Below are positions 1 through 7,265 of a stretch of 64,000 nucleotides of DNA, in pieces (within the stretch, counting starts at the first letter, position 1; every line of letters begins with the position of its first letter). This stretch comes from Pseudomonadota bacterium (GTDB lineage: Bacteria > Pseudomonadota > Alphaproteobacteria > Acetobacterales > Acetobacteraceae), in the NCBI GenBank assembly GCA_018240405.1, contig JAFEFW010000627.1, positions 1 to 64,000 of the forward strand, given 5' to 3'. A program made the position numbers and the translations under genes. Below the pieces are notes generated by a model. That model did no database searches. It had not been told where the DNA came from and saw only the letters and a program-made list of their open reading frames with translations.

Positions 1-338
1 AAGCGGGCAACGATGAACTCCGGGTAGTTGTGCGCCAGCGCACACCACAGATTACCGGCCGAGGTGACAGCACCGCCCAGGACCAGCGCCCAGCGGCGGC
101 CGAACGCGTCGGACAGCCAGGCGGCGGGAATAGCGCCGGCAAAGCGGGCAAGGCCATACACCGCAATCGCCATGCCGATCGCCGACATCGAGACGCCGAA
201 GGACTGCGCGTAGAGCGGCAGCGTCGGCACCACGCCGCCGAAGCCAAGCTGGTTCACCGTCACCAGCACGCACATCCAGAACAAAATCCAGTTTGCGTTG
301 TGGGCACGAAGCCGCTGCGGCTGAGCAGGTTCGGTCAC
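1..338 (-). CDS. MFS transporter, N-terminal part (cut by window start)
   Basis: Reading leftwards from a GTG at 336-338 gives an open frame that runs off the window. The first ~25 residues are polar, then a hydrophobic segment (WILFWMCVLVTV) is followed by NQLGFGGVVPTLPLYAQSFG and a second segment. The loop then carries WLSDAFGRRWALVLGG, which is the classic major facilitator motif A (GxxxDRxGRR) between helices 2 and 3. It should be an inner-membrane secondary transporter; the substrate cannot be told from this part. The frame stays open upstream of the GTG, so the exact start is uncertain. It diverges from the oxidoreductase gene at 577. Confidence 0.8.
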   Translation of the reverse strand, partial: MTEPAQPQRLRAHNANWILFWMCVLVTVNQLGFGGVVPTLPLYAQSFGVSMSAIGMAIAVYGLARFAGAIPAAWLSDAFGRRWALVLGGAVTSAGNLWCALAHNYPEFIVAR

Positions 339-576
339 GGCGCCCTGAATAAGAACCCGGCCGGGAGGCGGCGGTGTTGTGGCATGGCAAATCCTCTTCG
401 GCCGCAGATGGACCATAGAAGGATTGTGCGGGCAACCCGGCCGTCGGCTCCCCCTGGCCTGCACCGCTGCCAGCGTCTACGGTCCGCGGCCAGCAGAAAA
501 CACAGCCGGGCGGCCATGTAACGCAGGATCGCTCGCGCAACAGCTTACCGGTCCGTGGCCGGTGCAGGAGATGTCC

Positions 577-1614
577 ATGAGTCTGTCCAACAGTATGGCG
601 AATGCGCGCGTGCACCTGACGGTGGCCGAGGCGCGGGCCCTCGGTGAGGCGGCGATGCGCGGGGCCGGCTACGATGCGGACGATGCACGCCTGCTGACGG
701 ATCATGTGTTGGATGCGGCGCTATGCGGCTATGAATACTCCGGATTGCCAAAATTGCTGAACGTGGTTGACGCAGCGGATTTCGGGCTGCCGAGGCGCCC
801 GATCACGACACTGCGGGAGTCAGGACCGACCGCCGTCATTGATGGCGGCAACAACACCGGCATGGTCGTTGCCGCCCGGGTGGCGCAGACCGTGATAGAC
901 CGGGCGCAGGCACACGGCCTGGCGATCGTTTCCCTCGCAAACACCTGGATGACCGGCCGCAGCGCCTATTACTGCGAGATGATTGCCCGCGCCGGGCTGG
1001 TAGTGATCCATACCGTCGCCTCGCCGCCGTCGGTCGCGCCGTTCGGCGGTACAAGCCCCGCGCTCGGCACCAACCCCATCGCGTTCGGCTTCCCGACCGA
1101 AGGCGATCCGCTGGTCATCGACATGGGCACATCGGCGTTCATGGGCACCGATCTGCAGTTCCGCGACCGCATGGGCATCCCGATCCCCGAGGGCGTCGCG
1201 CTGGGTCCCGACGGGCGACCGACGACGGACGCGCACGTCGCGCGGCAGGGCACGCTGCTGCCGTTCGGCGGGAAGGAGGGCGGCTACAAGGGCTTTGGCC
1301 TCGCCTTGGCCATGGATGCGCTTGGCGCCCTGACCTTCGGCTTGCGACCGGAGAGCGGGGTCAGCGGCTATCTTTTCATTGCTTTCAAGCCTGACCTGTT
1401 CCTGCCGTTGGACGAGTATCGGCGCGAGGTCACGCGGCGGATCGATACGATCAAGGCGAACCCGCCGCAGGAGGGCGTGGCGGAGATCCGCATTCCCGGC
1501 GAGCGCGCCTACCGAACCCGCGCGCGCCTGCTGCAGGAGGGGATCGAGATCGACCTGAAGATTCACCAGGCGCTGCAGCGGTTGGCCGAGGGCCATCTCG
1601 ACCACGGCGGCTGA
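577..1614 (+). CDS. Malate/L-lactate dehydrogenase-family oxidoreductase (Ldh_2 fold)
   Basis: The 345-aa product belongs to the NAD(P)-dependent MDH/LDH type 2 family, whose members reduce 2-oxo acids, ureidoglycolate or diketogulonate. Family signatures include PSVAPFGGTSPALGTNPIAF, VIDMGTSAF, and the C-terminal GGKEGGYKGFGLALAMDAL. I chose ATG 577 because GGAG (567-570) lies 6 nt before it; ATG 571 is in frame but abuts the GGAG. An oddity: the conserved SHG segment that holds the proposed catalytic His in YiaK/AllD-type members reads CGYEYSGLPKL (residues 50-60), without His. This may mark a subfamily with different chemistry. The gene stands alone, convergent with the downstream exonuclease gene. 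Confidence 0.8.
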   Translation: MSLSNSMANARVHLTVAEARALGEAAMRGAGYDADDARLLTDHVLDAALCGYEYSGLPKLLNVVDAADFGLPRRPITTLRESGPTAVIDGGNNTGMVVAARVAQTVIDRAQAHGLAIVSLANTWMTGRSAYYCEMIARAGLVVIHTVASPPSVAPFGGTSPALGTNPIAFGFPTEGDPLVIDMGTSAFMGTDLQFRDRMGIPIPEGVALGPDGRPTTDAHVARQGTLLPFGGKEGGYKGFGLALAMDALGALTFGLRPESGVSGYLFIAFKPDLFLPLDEYRREVTRRIDTIKANPPQEGVAEIRIPGERAYRTRARLLQEGIEIDLKIHQALQRLAEGHLDHGG

Positions 1615-1621
1615 CGCACCG

Positions 1622-2392
1622 TCACGACAGTTCGATCATCACCGGTACGTGATCGGACGGCTGCGCCTGCGCCCGCTCCTCGCGGTCCGGGGCGGCGGCG
1701 AATAGACGTTGCGCCAGCGTCGGTGACAGCAGAGCGTGATCGATGCGCAGGCCCAGGTCGCGCTGCCAGGCACCGGCCTGATAATCCCAGAACGTGTATT
1801 GCGCGCCGTGCGGATGGATCGCGCGCACAGCATCGGTCAGGCCGGACCATATCAAGCTGCGGAAGCGCTGGCGCGACTCCAAGCGAACCAGGGCGTCGTC
1901 GGGCGACAGCGCGCCGGGGGCAAAGTCGTCATCGGTCGGGCAGACATTGAAGTCGCCGGTGATCACCAGGGGTATGTCCCGCTCCAGCAGCGCCTTCGCA
2001 CGCGCGATCAGGCAGTCCATCCAGGCCAGTTTGTAGGCGAAGCCCTCCTCGCCGCGGGAGTTGCCGTTCGGCAGGTAGATGCCGATCAGCGTCATGCCGG
2101 CGGTCTCGATCTCGATGTAACGCGCCTGGGCGTCATCCTCGGGCAGGCCCGGCAGCGCGCGATGGATGACGGTGAAGGGCTGGCGAGTGAGGACGGCAAC
2201 GCCGTTGTAGGACTTCTGGCCGACCGCCTCGGTGGTATAGCCGAGCGCCTCATAGGTCTTCGCCGGAAACGCGGCAGTCTCGCACTTGATCTCCTGCAGG
2301 AACAGCACGTCCGGTTCGCAGCGCTGCAGCCAGCGTTGCACATGGCCCTCCCGCTGGCGGATCGAGTTGACGTTCCAGGTGGCAATTTTCAC
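1622..2392 (-). CDS. xth: Exodeoxyribonuclease III (AP endonuclease), copy 1
   Basis: The 256-aa protein matches the usual length of XthA-type exonuclease III of the EEP phosphatase fold, which cleaves DNA 5' to abasic sites. Motifs run in order: KIATWNVNSIR with the metal-side Asn, DVLFLQEIK with the metal-binding Glu, YLPNGN, VITGDFNVCP (the GDxN catalytic pair), TFWDYQAGAWQRDLGLRIDH and C-terminal PSDHVPVMIEL with the catalytic His. I chose the GTG at 2392 (VKIATWN) because family members begin at this point and GGGGAG lies 11 nt upstream; an in-frame extension to 2446 is unlikely. A paralogue lies at 5678-6493. Its stop is 8 bp from the convergent dehydrogenase stop. Confidence 0.9.
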   Translation of the reverse strand: MKIATWNVNSIRQREGHVQRWLQRCEPDVLFLQEIKCETAAFPAKTYEALGYTTEAVGQKSYNGVAVLTRQPFTVIHRALPGLPEDDAQARYIEIETAGMTLIGIYLPNGNSRGEEGFAYKLAWMDCLIARAKALLERDIPLVITGDFNVCPTDDDFAPGALSPDDALVRLESRQRFRSLIWSGLTDAVRAIHPHGAQYTFWDYQAGAWQRDLGLRIDHALLSPTLAQRLFAAAPDREERAQAQPSDHVPVMIELS

Positions 2393-2466
2393 CGGCTTGA
2401 GGCTCCCCTTGTTCGGGCTGCAATGAGCGGTCACTGTGCGGCGCAAACCTCCTGGGGAGAAGTCCG

Positions 2467-3093
2467 TTGCCGATCGAATTCTACACCTGGAACACGCCGA
2501 ACGGCCGCAAGATCAGCGTAGCACTGGAGGAGATGGGGCTGGCGTATAACGTCCATCCGGTCAACATCTCGAAGAATGAGCAGTTTGCGCCGGAGTTTCT
2601 GAAGATCAGCCCGAACAACCGGATTCCGGCGATCGTCGATCCGGACGGGCCGGGCGGGCAGCCGATCAGCGTGTTCGAGTCGGGCGCGATCCTGATCTAC
2701 CTGGGACAGAAGACGGGGAAGTTCTATCCGACGGATGCGCGCAAGCAGGTGCCGGTGCTGGAGTGGCTGATGTGGCAGATGGGCGGGTTTGGCCCGATGC
2801 CGGGGCAGGTTCACCACTTCCTGATGGTCGAAAATCCGGCCGACCAGAAATACGGGCTGGAGCGCTACATGAAGGAGACCCGCCGGCTGTACGGGGTGTT
2901 GGACAAGCGGCTGGCCGGGCGGGACTACGTCGCCGATGAGGTGTCGATCGCCGATTTCGCCATTCTGGGCTGGGCGTGGCGGCATGAGCGGCACAAGGTG
3001 GACCTGGCGGATTTCCCGAACGTGAAGGCATGGTACGAGCGGATGATGGCGCGGCCGGGGACGGCGAAGGGATTTGAGGTGGCTTTGAGCTGA
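2467..3093 (+). CDS. Glutathione S-transferase, Nu class (YfcG-like)
   Basis: The 208-aa cytosolic protein has an N-terminal thioredoxin-fold domain (residues 1-85) and an all-helical C-terminal domain. The active-site stretch FYTWNTPNGRKIS carries the Thr-Pro-Asn-Gly motif of Nu-class enzymes such as YfcG and YghU, known for disulfide-bond reductase and peroxidase activity with glutathione. NNRIPAIVDPDG holds the cis-Pro and VFESGAILIYLG the glutathione-binding Glu-Ser. The start is TTG 2467, preceded by a strong GGGGAGA about 7 nt upstream; no ATG lies nearby. The gene diverges from xth across a gap of about 75 bp. Specific substrate unknown. Confidence 0.88.
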   Translation: MPIEFYTWNTPNGRKISVALEEMGLAYNVHPVNISKNEQFAPEFLKISPNNRIPAIVDPDGPGGQPISVFESGAILIYLGQKTGKFYPTDARKQVPVLEWLMWQMGGFGPMPGQVHHFLMVENPADQKYGLERYMKETRRLYGVLDKRLAGRDYVADEVSIADFAILGWAWRHERHKVDLADFPNVKAWYERMMARPGTAKGFEVALS

Positions 3094-3202
3094 CCGGTGG
3101 CGCCGGCGGCAATTCGGCGTTTGACGGTCCGCCGCCGGTAGCGTTAGAAGCAGGGCTGCAAACGCCGTGTCCGGACGCGAGTCCGGGGATGTGCCCTCCG
3201 GC

Positions 3203-3295
3203 GGAGGGGTGGCCGAGTGGCTGAAGGCGGCGGTTTGCTAAACCGTTGTACGGGGTCAACCCGTACCGTGAGTTCGAATCTCATCCCCTCCGCCA
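3203..3295 (+). tRNA. tRNA-Ser(GCU)
   Basis: A 93-nt cloverleaf: acceptor arm GGAGGGG (3203-3209) pairs with CCCCTCC (3285-3291), discriminator G, and encoded CCA at 3293-3295. The anticodon loop TTGCTAA shows GCT, reading AGC/AGU serine codons. A long variable arm (GTACGGG...CCCGTAC) typical of tRNA-Ser and the TTCGAATC T-loop are present. It is a single gene, with no other tRNA beside it and no tyrosine recombinase gene downstream. Confidence 0.96.
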
Positions 3296-3813
3296 GACCT
3301 CCCGTATTTGACATTGAAAATGCTTGGGTTTTTATCCGAGATTTTTGTCAGCCTACTAACCAGCCAACAGAACGACAGGGCCGGGGACCTATTGAGGGGG
3401 AAGCCAAGCCATGCTGCGCTGCATTGGCTACGTCAAGGCACCAGCAACGAGGCTTTCTCGGCAGGAGCCGCGGCGGACCATGCGGTGTCACCTAGTCGGA
3501 ACATGTCTTTTGGGAATTGGAACGTTGATCTGAGGTGTCCGGGGTGTTCACCACCGACCATCGACCGTTGGTCGATGATGAACCGGACTGAACCGGTGCG
3601 GATCAACGTCAGGCGACCCCGGCGGCGAGCCGCGCCCGCCCGAGAGTTCAAACCGATGCGTTTCAACCATATCGCCGATCGCCTCGATCCGCGCTTCAGC
3701 CAGAGCCCGTCAGCCACCGCGTCGAACATCATTCCGTTGCAGGCCGTATTCTGTAGGATGATCATTATCAGCCAAGGGTCGCATGCAGCGCCCCCGATGA
3801 GGAAACCACGTCC
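3296..3813. other. Intergenic stretch between tRNA-Ser and alcohol dehydrogenase
   Basis: About 520 bp without a convincing gene. The short open frames here lack a ribosome binding site and show no family resemblance. It contains one copy of a palindromic repeat (3543-3584) that recurs at 24681-24722. No RBS core is visible immediately before the ATG at 3814. Confidence 0.5.
3543..3584. repeat. REP-like palindromic repeat, copy 1
   Basis: TTCACCACCGACCA pairs with TGGTCGATGATGAA in a 14-bp stem with two G-U type positions, around the loop TCGACCGT. The element and its left flank (TGTCCGGGGTG then TCACCACCGA) match the sequence at 24673-24705, so the two are copies of one dispersed element. 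This copy is far from any gene end, which argues against a simple terminator. Confidence 0.5.
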
Positions 3814-4866
3814 ATGAAAACCATTGCGGCCGTCCAGACCACGGTAAACGCCGACCTGGTCCTTGAAGAGATCGATCTGCCCGACCCTGGCCCCGATCAG
3901 GTTACCGTCAAGCTGTATTCGAGCGGGGTTTGCCATTCGCAATTGCACCAGATGCATAATGGCGCCCTCGACCGCCCGTTGCTGCTCGGCCATGAAGGCA
4001 CGGGCGTGGTGACACGGATCGGCGGCGGCGTCACCCATCTCCGGGTTGGCGACATGTGCATCGTGACCTGGGTGCCGCGCACACCCATTCGCGGCGCCGC
4101 CCCACGCACCGTCACTGGCGCGACCTTTCGGGGGCAGACCGCGCATGGCCCCGTTTACACCTGGGCGCGCGATGTGCAGGTCAACAAGGAACTGGTGGTG
4201 CCGATCACCAGCGACCAGCCGAAAGATTTGAGCTGTATCGTCGGCTGCGCGGTGCTGACCGGCGCCGGCGCCGTGCTGCACACTGCAGGGGTCCGCGCCG
4301 GCCAGTCGGTCGCCGTGTTCGGTGCGGGCGGGGTCGGCCTCTCGGCCATCCAGGCCGCCGCCATCGTCGGCGCCTATCCGATCATTGCGGTCGATCTGGA
4401 CGACAAGAAGCTGGAATTCGCCCGGCTCTTCGGCGCCACCCACACCGTAAACGCCTCGGGCAACGCGGATGCGGTCGTGGCGGTCCGCGACCTCACCAAC
4501 GGTGGCGCCGACTTCGCCTTTGATGCTATCGGCCGCCAGCGCACAATTGAGCAAATCCTGCAGGCGACGCGGTCTGGCGGCGTCGGCGCTGACAATTTCG
4601 GTGGCATGGCCGTACTGATTGGCATTCCGCAGGAGAAAGTCACGCTGGATCCGGCTCTGTTCACGTCGGGCCAGCGGATTTTCCGCGGCAGTCTCGGCGC
4701 CGCTTTCCCGGATCGGGATTTCGGCATGTATCTGCGTTGGTATCAGGAAGGCCGCTTCCCGCTCGATCGCCTGATCACGCGGCGCTACCGCCTGGAACAG
4801 ATCAACGAGGCCTGCCATGACCTGCATAGTGGCGCCATTCTGGGGCGGGCAATCCTCGAGTACTGA
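3814..4866 (+). CDS. Zinc-dependent alcohol dehydrogenase (MDR family)
   Basis: The 350-aa protein is a medium-chain dehydrogenase. The catalytic zinc site is visible as Cys40 in SGVCHSQLH, His60-Glu61 in GHEGTG, and a Cys near residue 148 in VGCAVLTGAGAV. The NAD-binding Rossmann motif is VFGAGGVGLSAIQAA followed by IIAVDLDDKKLEFA, whose Asp favours NAD(H). The usual lobe with four structural-zinc cysteines (around residues 90-115) is replaced by a cysteine-free stretch, VTWVPRTPIRGAAPRTVTG, so it binds only the catalytic zinc. The substrate is unknown, presumably an alcohol or aldehyde. It lies 69 bp upstream of the selenoprotein-like gene on the same strand and may share its transcript. 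Confidence 0.87.
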   Translation: MKTIAAVQTTVNADLVLEEIDLPDPGPDQVTVKLYSSGVCHSQLHQMHNGALDRPLLLGHEGTGVVTRIGGGVTHLRVGDMCIVTWVPRTPIRGAAPRTVTGATFRGQTAHGPVYTWARDVQVNKELVVPITSDQPKDLSCIVGCAVLTGAGAVLHTAGVRAGQSVAVFGAGGVGLSAIQAAAIVGAYPIIAVDLDDKKLEFARLFGATHTVNASGNADAVVAVRDLTNGGADFAFDAIGRQRTIEQILQATRSGGVGADNFGGMAVLIGIPQEKVTLDPALFTSGQRIFRGSLGAAFPDRDFGMYLRWYQEGRFPLDRLITRRYRLEQINEACHDLHSGAILGRAILEY

Positions 4867-4935
4867 ACATTTGGCCACGTGCCGGCACAGGCCGAAAGGT
4901 GTGAACACATCTGGCAGGAGTAGGAGGAGAGCCAC

Positions 4936-5553
4936 ATGGCACGAATACCGTTAATGGATGAGAAGGACCCCCGGTTATCGGCTGATGCGCGCGCCTATCT
5001 TCAACATGTTAGCCAGACACGCGGCCGCCTGATCAACATCTACCGTGCGATGGCCAATCGGCCTGAGGTGGGGCGTGGGTTTTCGGGGTTGGCCAATACT
5101 GTCTATCGCGGCAATACGACCCTGGATCCACAGCATGCCGAGCTGGCCTATCTGACCGCCACTGTTGTTAACAACTGCTACTACTGAATCCCCACCCACA
5201 CAGTGCTCGGTCGGAGCCTTGGGTTGACGGAAGAGCAGTTGCACCACCTGAACAATGATCCGCTGCCAGAAGGTGTTTATGATGCCGCGCAAGCGGCCAT
5301 TGTTCGGTATGCACAGAAATCGACGCGGCTGGAGCCGATCGATGACGCGACGTACGCGGCGCTGGCGAAGCATTTCTCCGCGCCGCAGATCATGGACATC
5401 TGCTTGACGGTTGGGTTGAGCAACATGGTCAATCGGTTCCACGCCACCTTCCTGACCGATGTGGACCAGGCCACGATCGATGAAGTTGAGGCCGGCGATG
5501 CAATTGCCGGCGTCTGCGCCATCCCTCGTCCCAAGCCGCCGCAGCCGGGATAA
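4936..5553 (+). CDS. Carboxymuconolactone decarboxylase/AhpD-like protein with in-frame TGA (candidate CxxU selenoprotein)
   Basis: Codons 1-83 from ATG 4936 (RBS AGGAGGAG) and codons 85-205 to the TAA at 5551 are in the same frame, separated only by a TGA at 5185-5187. The flanking residues are NNCYY, then TGA, then IPTHTVLGRSLGL. This is the active-site helix of the CMD/AhpD fold, where a CxxC pair reduces peroxides or disulfides. The TGA sits exactly at the second Cys, giving CYYU. The downstream half is intact and family-like (LTVGLSNMVNRFHATFLTDVD), and a hairpin 13 nt after the TGA resembles a bacterial SECIS. AhpD-like CxxU selenoproteins are known. The alternative is a pseudogene with one nonsense mutation. 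A normal gene caller would split this into an 83-aa protein and a GTG-started fragment at 5203. Confidence 0.72.
5201..5221 (+). promoter_or_regulatory. Candidate bacterial SECIS hairpin
   Basis: Immediately 3' of the TGA at 5185-5187, CAG-T-GCTC (5201-5208) pairs with GAGC-C-TTG (5214-5221), with one internal mismatch, and closes a loop GGTCG (5209-5213). The loop begins 21 nt after the TGA. Known bacterial SECIS elements carry a small apical loop with a leading G or GG about 16-37 nt downstream; from memory, the E. coli fdhF loop also contains GGUC. The element lies within the coding sequence, as in other bacterial selenoprotein genes. Confidence 0.55.
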
Positions 5554-5677
5554 GTTTTGTCCACGGCGTGCCAGGGAACGGCGTGGCCCGAGGCCACGTC
5601 AATGCGGCGGCAGGACGAATTCCAGCCGTCGCAACCCGGCCAGTCGCGGTACGTTCCGGCTGGCCAGGAGCCAACCG

Positions 5678-6493
5678 CTGAAGATTGCGACCTTCAACAT
5701 CAACGGCGTCCATCGCCGGCTGCCGAACCTGCTCGCCTGGCTGGCGCAGGCGCAGCCCGACGTGGTCTGCCTGCAAGAACTGAAGGCGACGGACGGGCAA
5801 TTCCCGGCCGCTGCCATTCAGGACGCCGGTTACGGCGCCGTGTGGCGCGGCGAGCAAAGCTGGAACGGCGTGGCAATCCTCGCCCGCGGCACTGAGCCTG
5901 TTCTGACCCGCAGCACGTTGCCCGGCGACCCGACCGACCAGCAGAGACGCTACATTGAGGCTGCGGTGTCGGGCGTGTTGGTCGGCTGCCTCTACCTGCC
6001 CAACGGCAATCCACAGCCGGGGCCGAAATTCGACTACAAGCTGGCGTGGTTCGAGCGGCTGATCGCGCATGCCGCAGACCTGCTGGCCGCGGAGGTGCCG
6101 GTCGTCCTGGCGGGGGACTATAACGTTGTCCCGTCGGACGCCGACATCTACCCAACGAAGTCTTGGGCCAAGGACGCCCTGGTGCAGCCGGCGCCGCGGC
6201 AGGCCTATCGGCGGCTGCTGGACCAGGGCTGGATCGATGCGCTGCGCACCTGCCACCTAGACGAAACGATCTACACGTTCTGGGACTACAAGCGTGACCG
6301 CTGGCGCCGCGACGCCGGGCTGCGGATCGACCATATTCTGCTCAGCCCGTCACTTGGGCAGCGGCTTGTGGATGCCGGGGTTGACCGGGCCGTGCGTGGC
6401 CAGGAGGGCGCGAGCGATCATGCACCTGTTTGGGTGCAGCTCGGCGATGCAAAACGGCGGATCAGGCGCAGGCGCCCGAAACCGGCAGGGTAG
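5678..6493 (+). CDS. xth: Exodeoxyribonuclease III (AP endonuclease), copy 2, probable CTG start
   Basis: The 271-aa protein is a second EEP-fold exonuclease III with motifs KIATFNINGVH, DVVCLQELK (metal Glu), YLPNGNPQPGPKFDYK, VVLAGDYNVVP (GDxN), TFWDYKRDRWRRDAGLRIDH and ASDHAPVWV (catalytic His). No ATG or GTG precedes KIATFN in frame at a sensible distance. The CTG at 5678 has AGGAG (5666-5670) 7 nt upstream, so a rare CTG start is the best reading. The C-terminus adds a basic tail (AKRRIRRRRPKPAG). It lies about 125 bp downstream of the AhpD-like gene, and its 3' end overlaps a recombinase fragment on the other strand. The two xth copies share length and motif order but differ at many residues, so they are old paralogues. 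Confidence 0.85.
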   Translation: MKIATFNINGVHRRLPNLLAWLAQAQPDVVCLQELKATDGQFPAAAIQDAGYGAVWRGEQSWNGVAILARGTEPVLTRSTLPGDPTDQQRRYIEAAVSGVLVGCLYLPNGNPQPGPKFDYKLAWFERLIAHAADLLAAEVPVVLAGDYNVVPSDADIYPTKSWAKDALVQPAPRQAYRRLLDQGWIDALRTCHLDETIYTFWDYKRDRWRRDAGLRIDHILLSPSLGQRLVDAGVDRAVRGQEGASDHAPVWVQLGDAKRRIRRRRPKPAG

Positions 6494-6980
6494 GGACGGC
6501 CCGCACCAGCAGCCGCGCCACCGTCGTATGCGGCCACTGGGTGCTGCCTCGCGGTGTCGGGACGCCACGTGCGGTCAGTGCCTCCGCCAGCTCCCGATGC
6601 GTCGTGAAGCCCGCCGCCCGCAGCGCCTCCACCTCCAGTGCCAGCCGATGGGCGGTCTGCTCCGCCTCCATCCGCCGCGCCTGGGCCGCGGCGCGCGCGT
6701 CAGGGCCGGCGTCGGGCCGGTAGCCTCGCTCACCACCCAGCGCCTTGCCCCGCGCCCGTGCGGGCGCCAGCGCCGCCCGCGTCCGTTCGCTGATCAGCTC
6801 TCGCTCCTTCTGCGCCATCGTGGCGCAAATGCGTATCATCAGGTCGTCCGCGCCGGGCATGTCGGCAGCGCGAATGGAATACCCATCCTCCAGCAGTTGC
6901 GAGAGCGTATGCGCCCGGCGGGTGATGCGGTCCAGGCGGGCAGCGGCCAGCACCGCACCGAGTTGGCGGCAGCGCACCAT
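6462..6980 (-). pseudogene. Serine recombinase (resolvase) fragment, N-terminus missing
   Basis: The frame encodes the second half of a resolvase catalytic domain, GAVLAAARLDRITRRAHTLS, GADDLMIRICATMAQKERE and LISERTRAALAPARARGKAL. A C-terminal region, HRELAEALTARGVPTPRGSTQW, resembles a DNA-binding segment that reads target context. The first ~60 residues, including the nucleophilic Ser in YxRVSS, are absent; the frame instead joins IS-derived sequence at about 6981. It is therefore an inactive remnant. It overlaps the last 32 bp of xth copy 2. Confidence 0.75.
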
Positions 6981-6983
6981 CGA

Positions 6984-7265
6984 TAACGTTGATCCGTCAC
7001 TTGCGGCTCAACTGGCGGCGATCTCGGCGGTTTTTCCGGCAAAGCCGAACCCGGTGTCGGTGATATCCAGATCGGAATGCTTTTTCATTTTGTGCTTGTT
7101 GAGCACCGCCCCGACAGGCCGATTTTGGCAGTGCCGCGCGGCGGAGCACGCTGGCGCATCACTGCAGCCTTAATGCGGGCGAAATCCCTCTCGGTCGCCG
7201 CCAAGAGCGCCATACGCGTGCGGGTGCGCTCGGCGGTGACGTCGGGATTGCGGGATAAGCGGCGC
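6984..7265 (-). pseudogene. IS1634-like (IS4 group) transposase remnant
   Basis: Conceptual translation leftwards gives SRNPDVTAERTRTRMALLAA, TERDFARIKAAV, then after a frameshift VGAVLNKHKMKKHSDLDITD and FGFAGKTAEIAAS. An in-frame TGA follows, at about 7012. The order and wording match the central part of IS1634-family DDE transposases as I remember them. It is truncated at both ends, abutting the resolvase fragment on one side and the ISL3 remnant on the other. Boundaries are approximate. Confidence 0.55.

Noticed and set aside
3203..3813. tRNA-Ser as an integration site for an island
   Set aside because: No integrase lies nearby, and I could not find a repeat of the tRNA 3' end downstream in the window.
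3433..4935. 500-codon open frame on the minus strand opposite the alcohol dehydrogenase
   Set aside because: It is antisense to a clear dehydrogenase with catalytic motifs, has biased composition typical of a GC-rich shadow frame, and shows no family motif.
5185..5203. Two separate genes or a plain frameshift in the CMD/AhpD-like gene
   Set aside because: The halves are in the same frame, so no frameshift is needed. A restart at GTG 5203 would leave half a fold without its redox motif.
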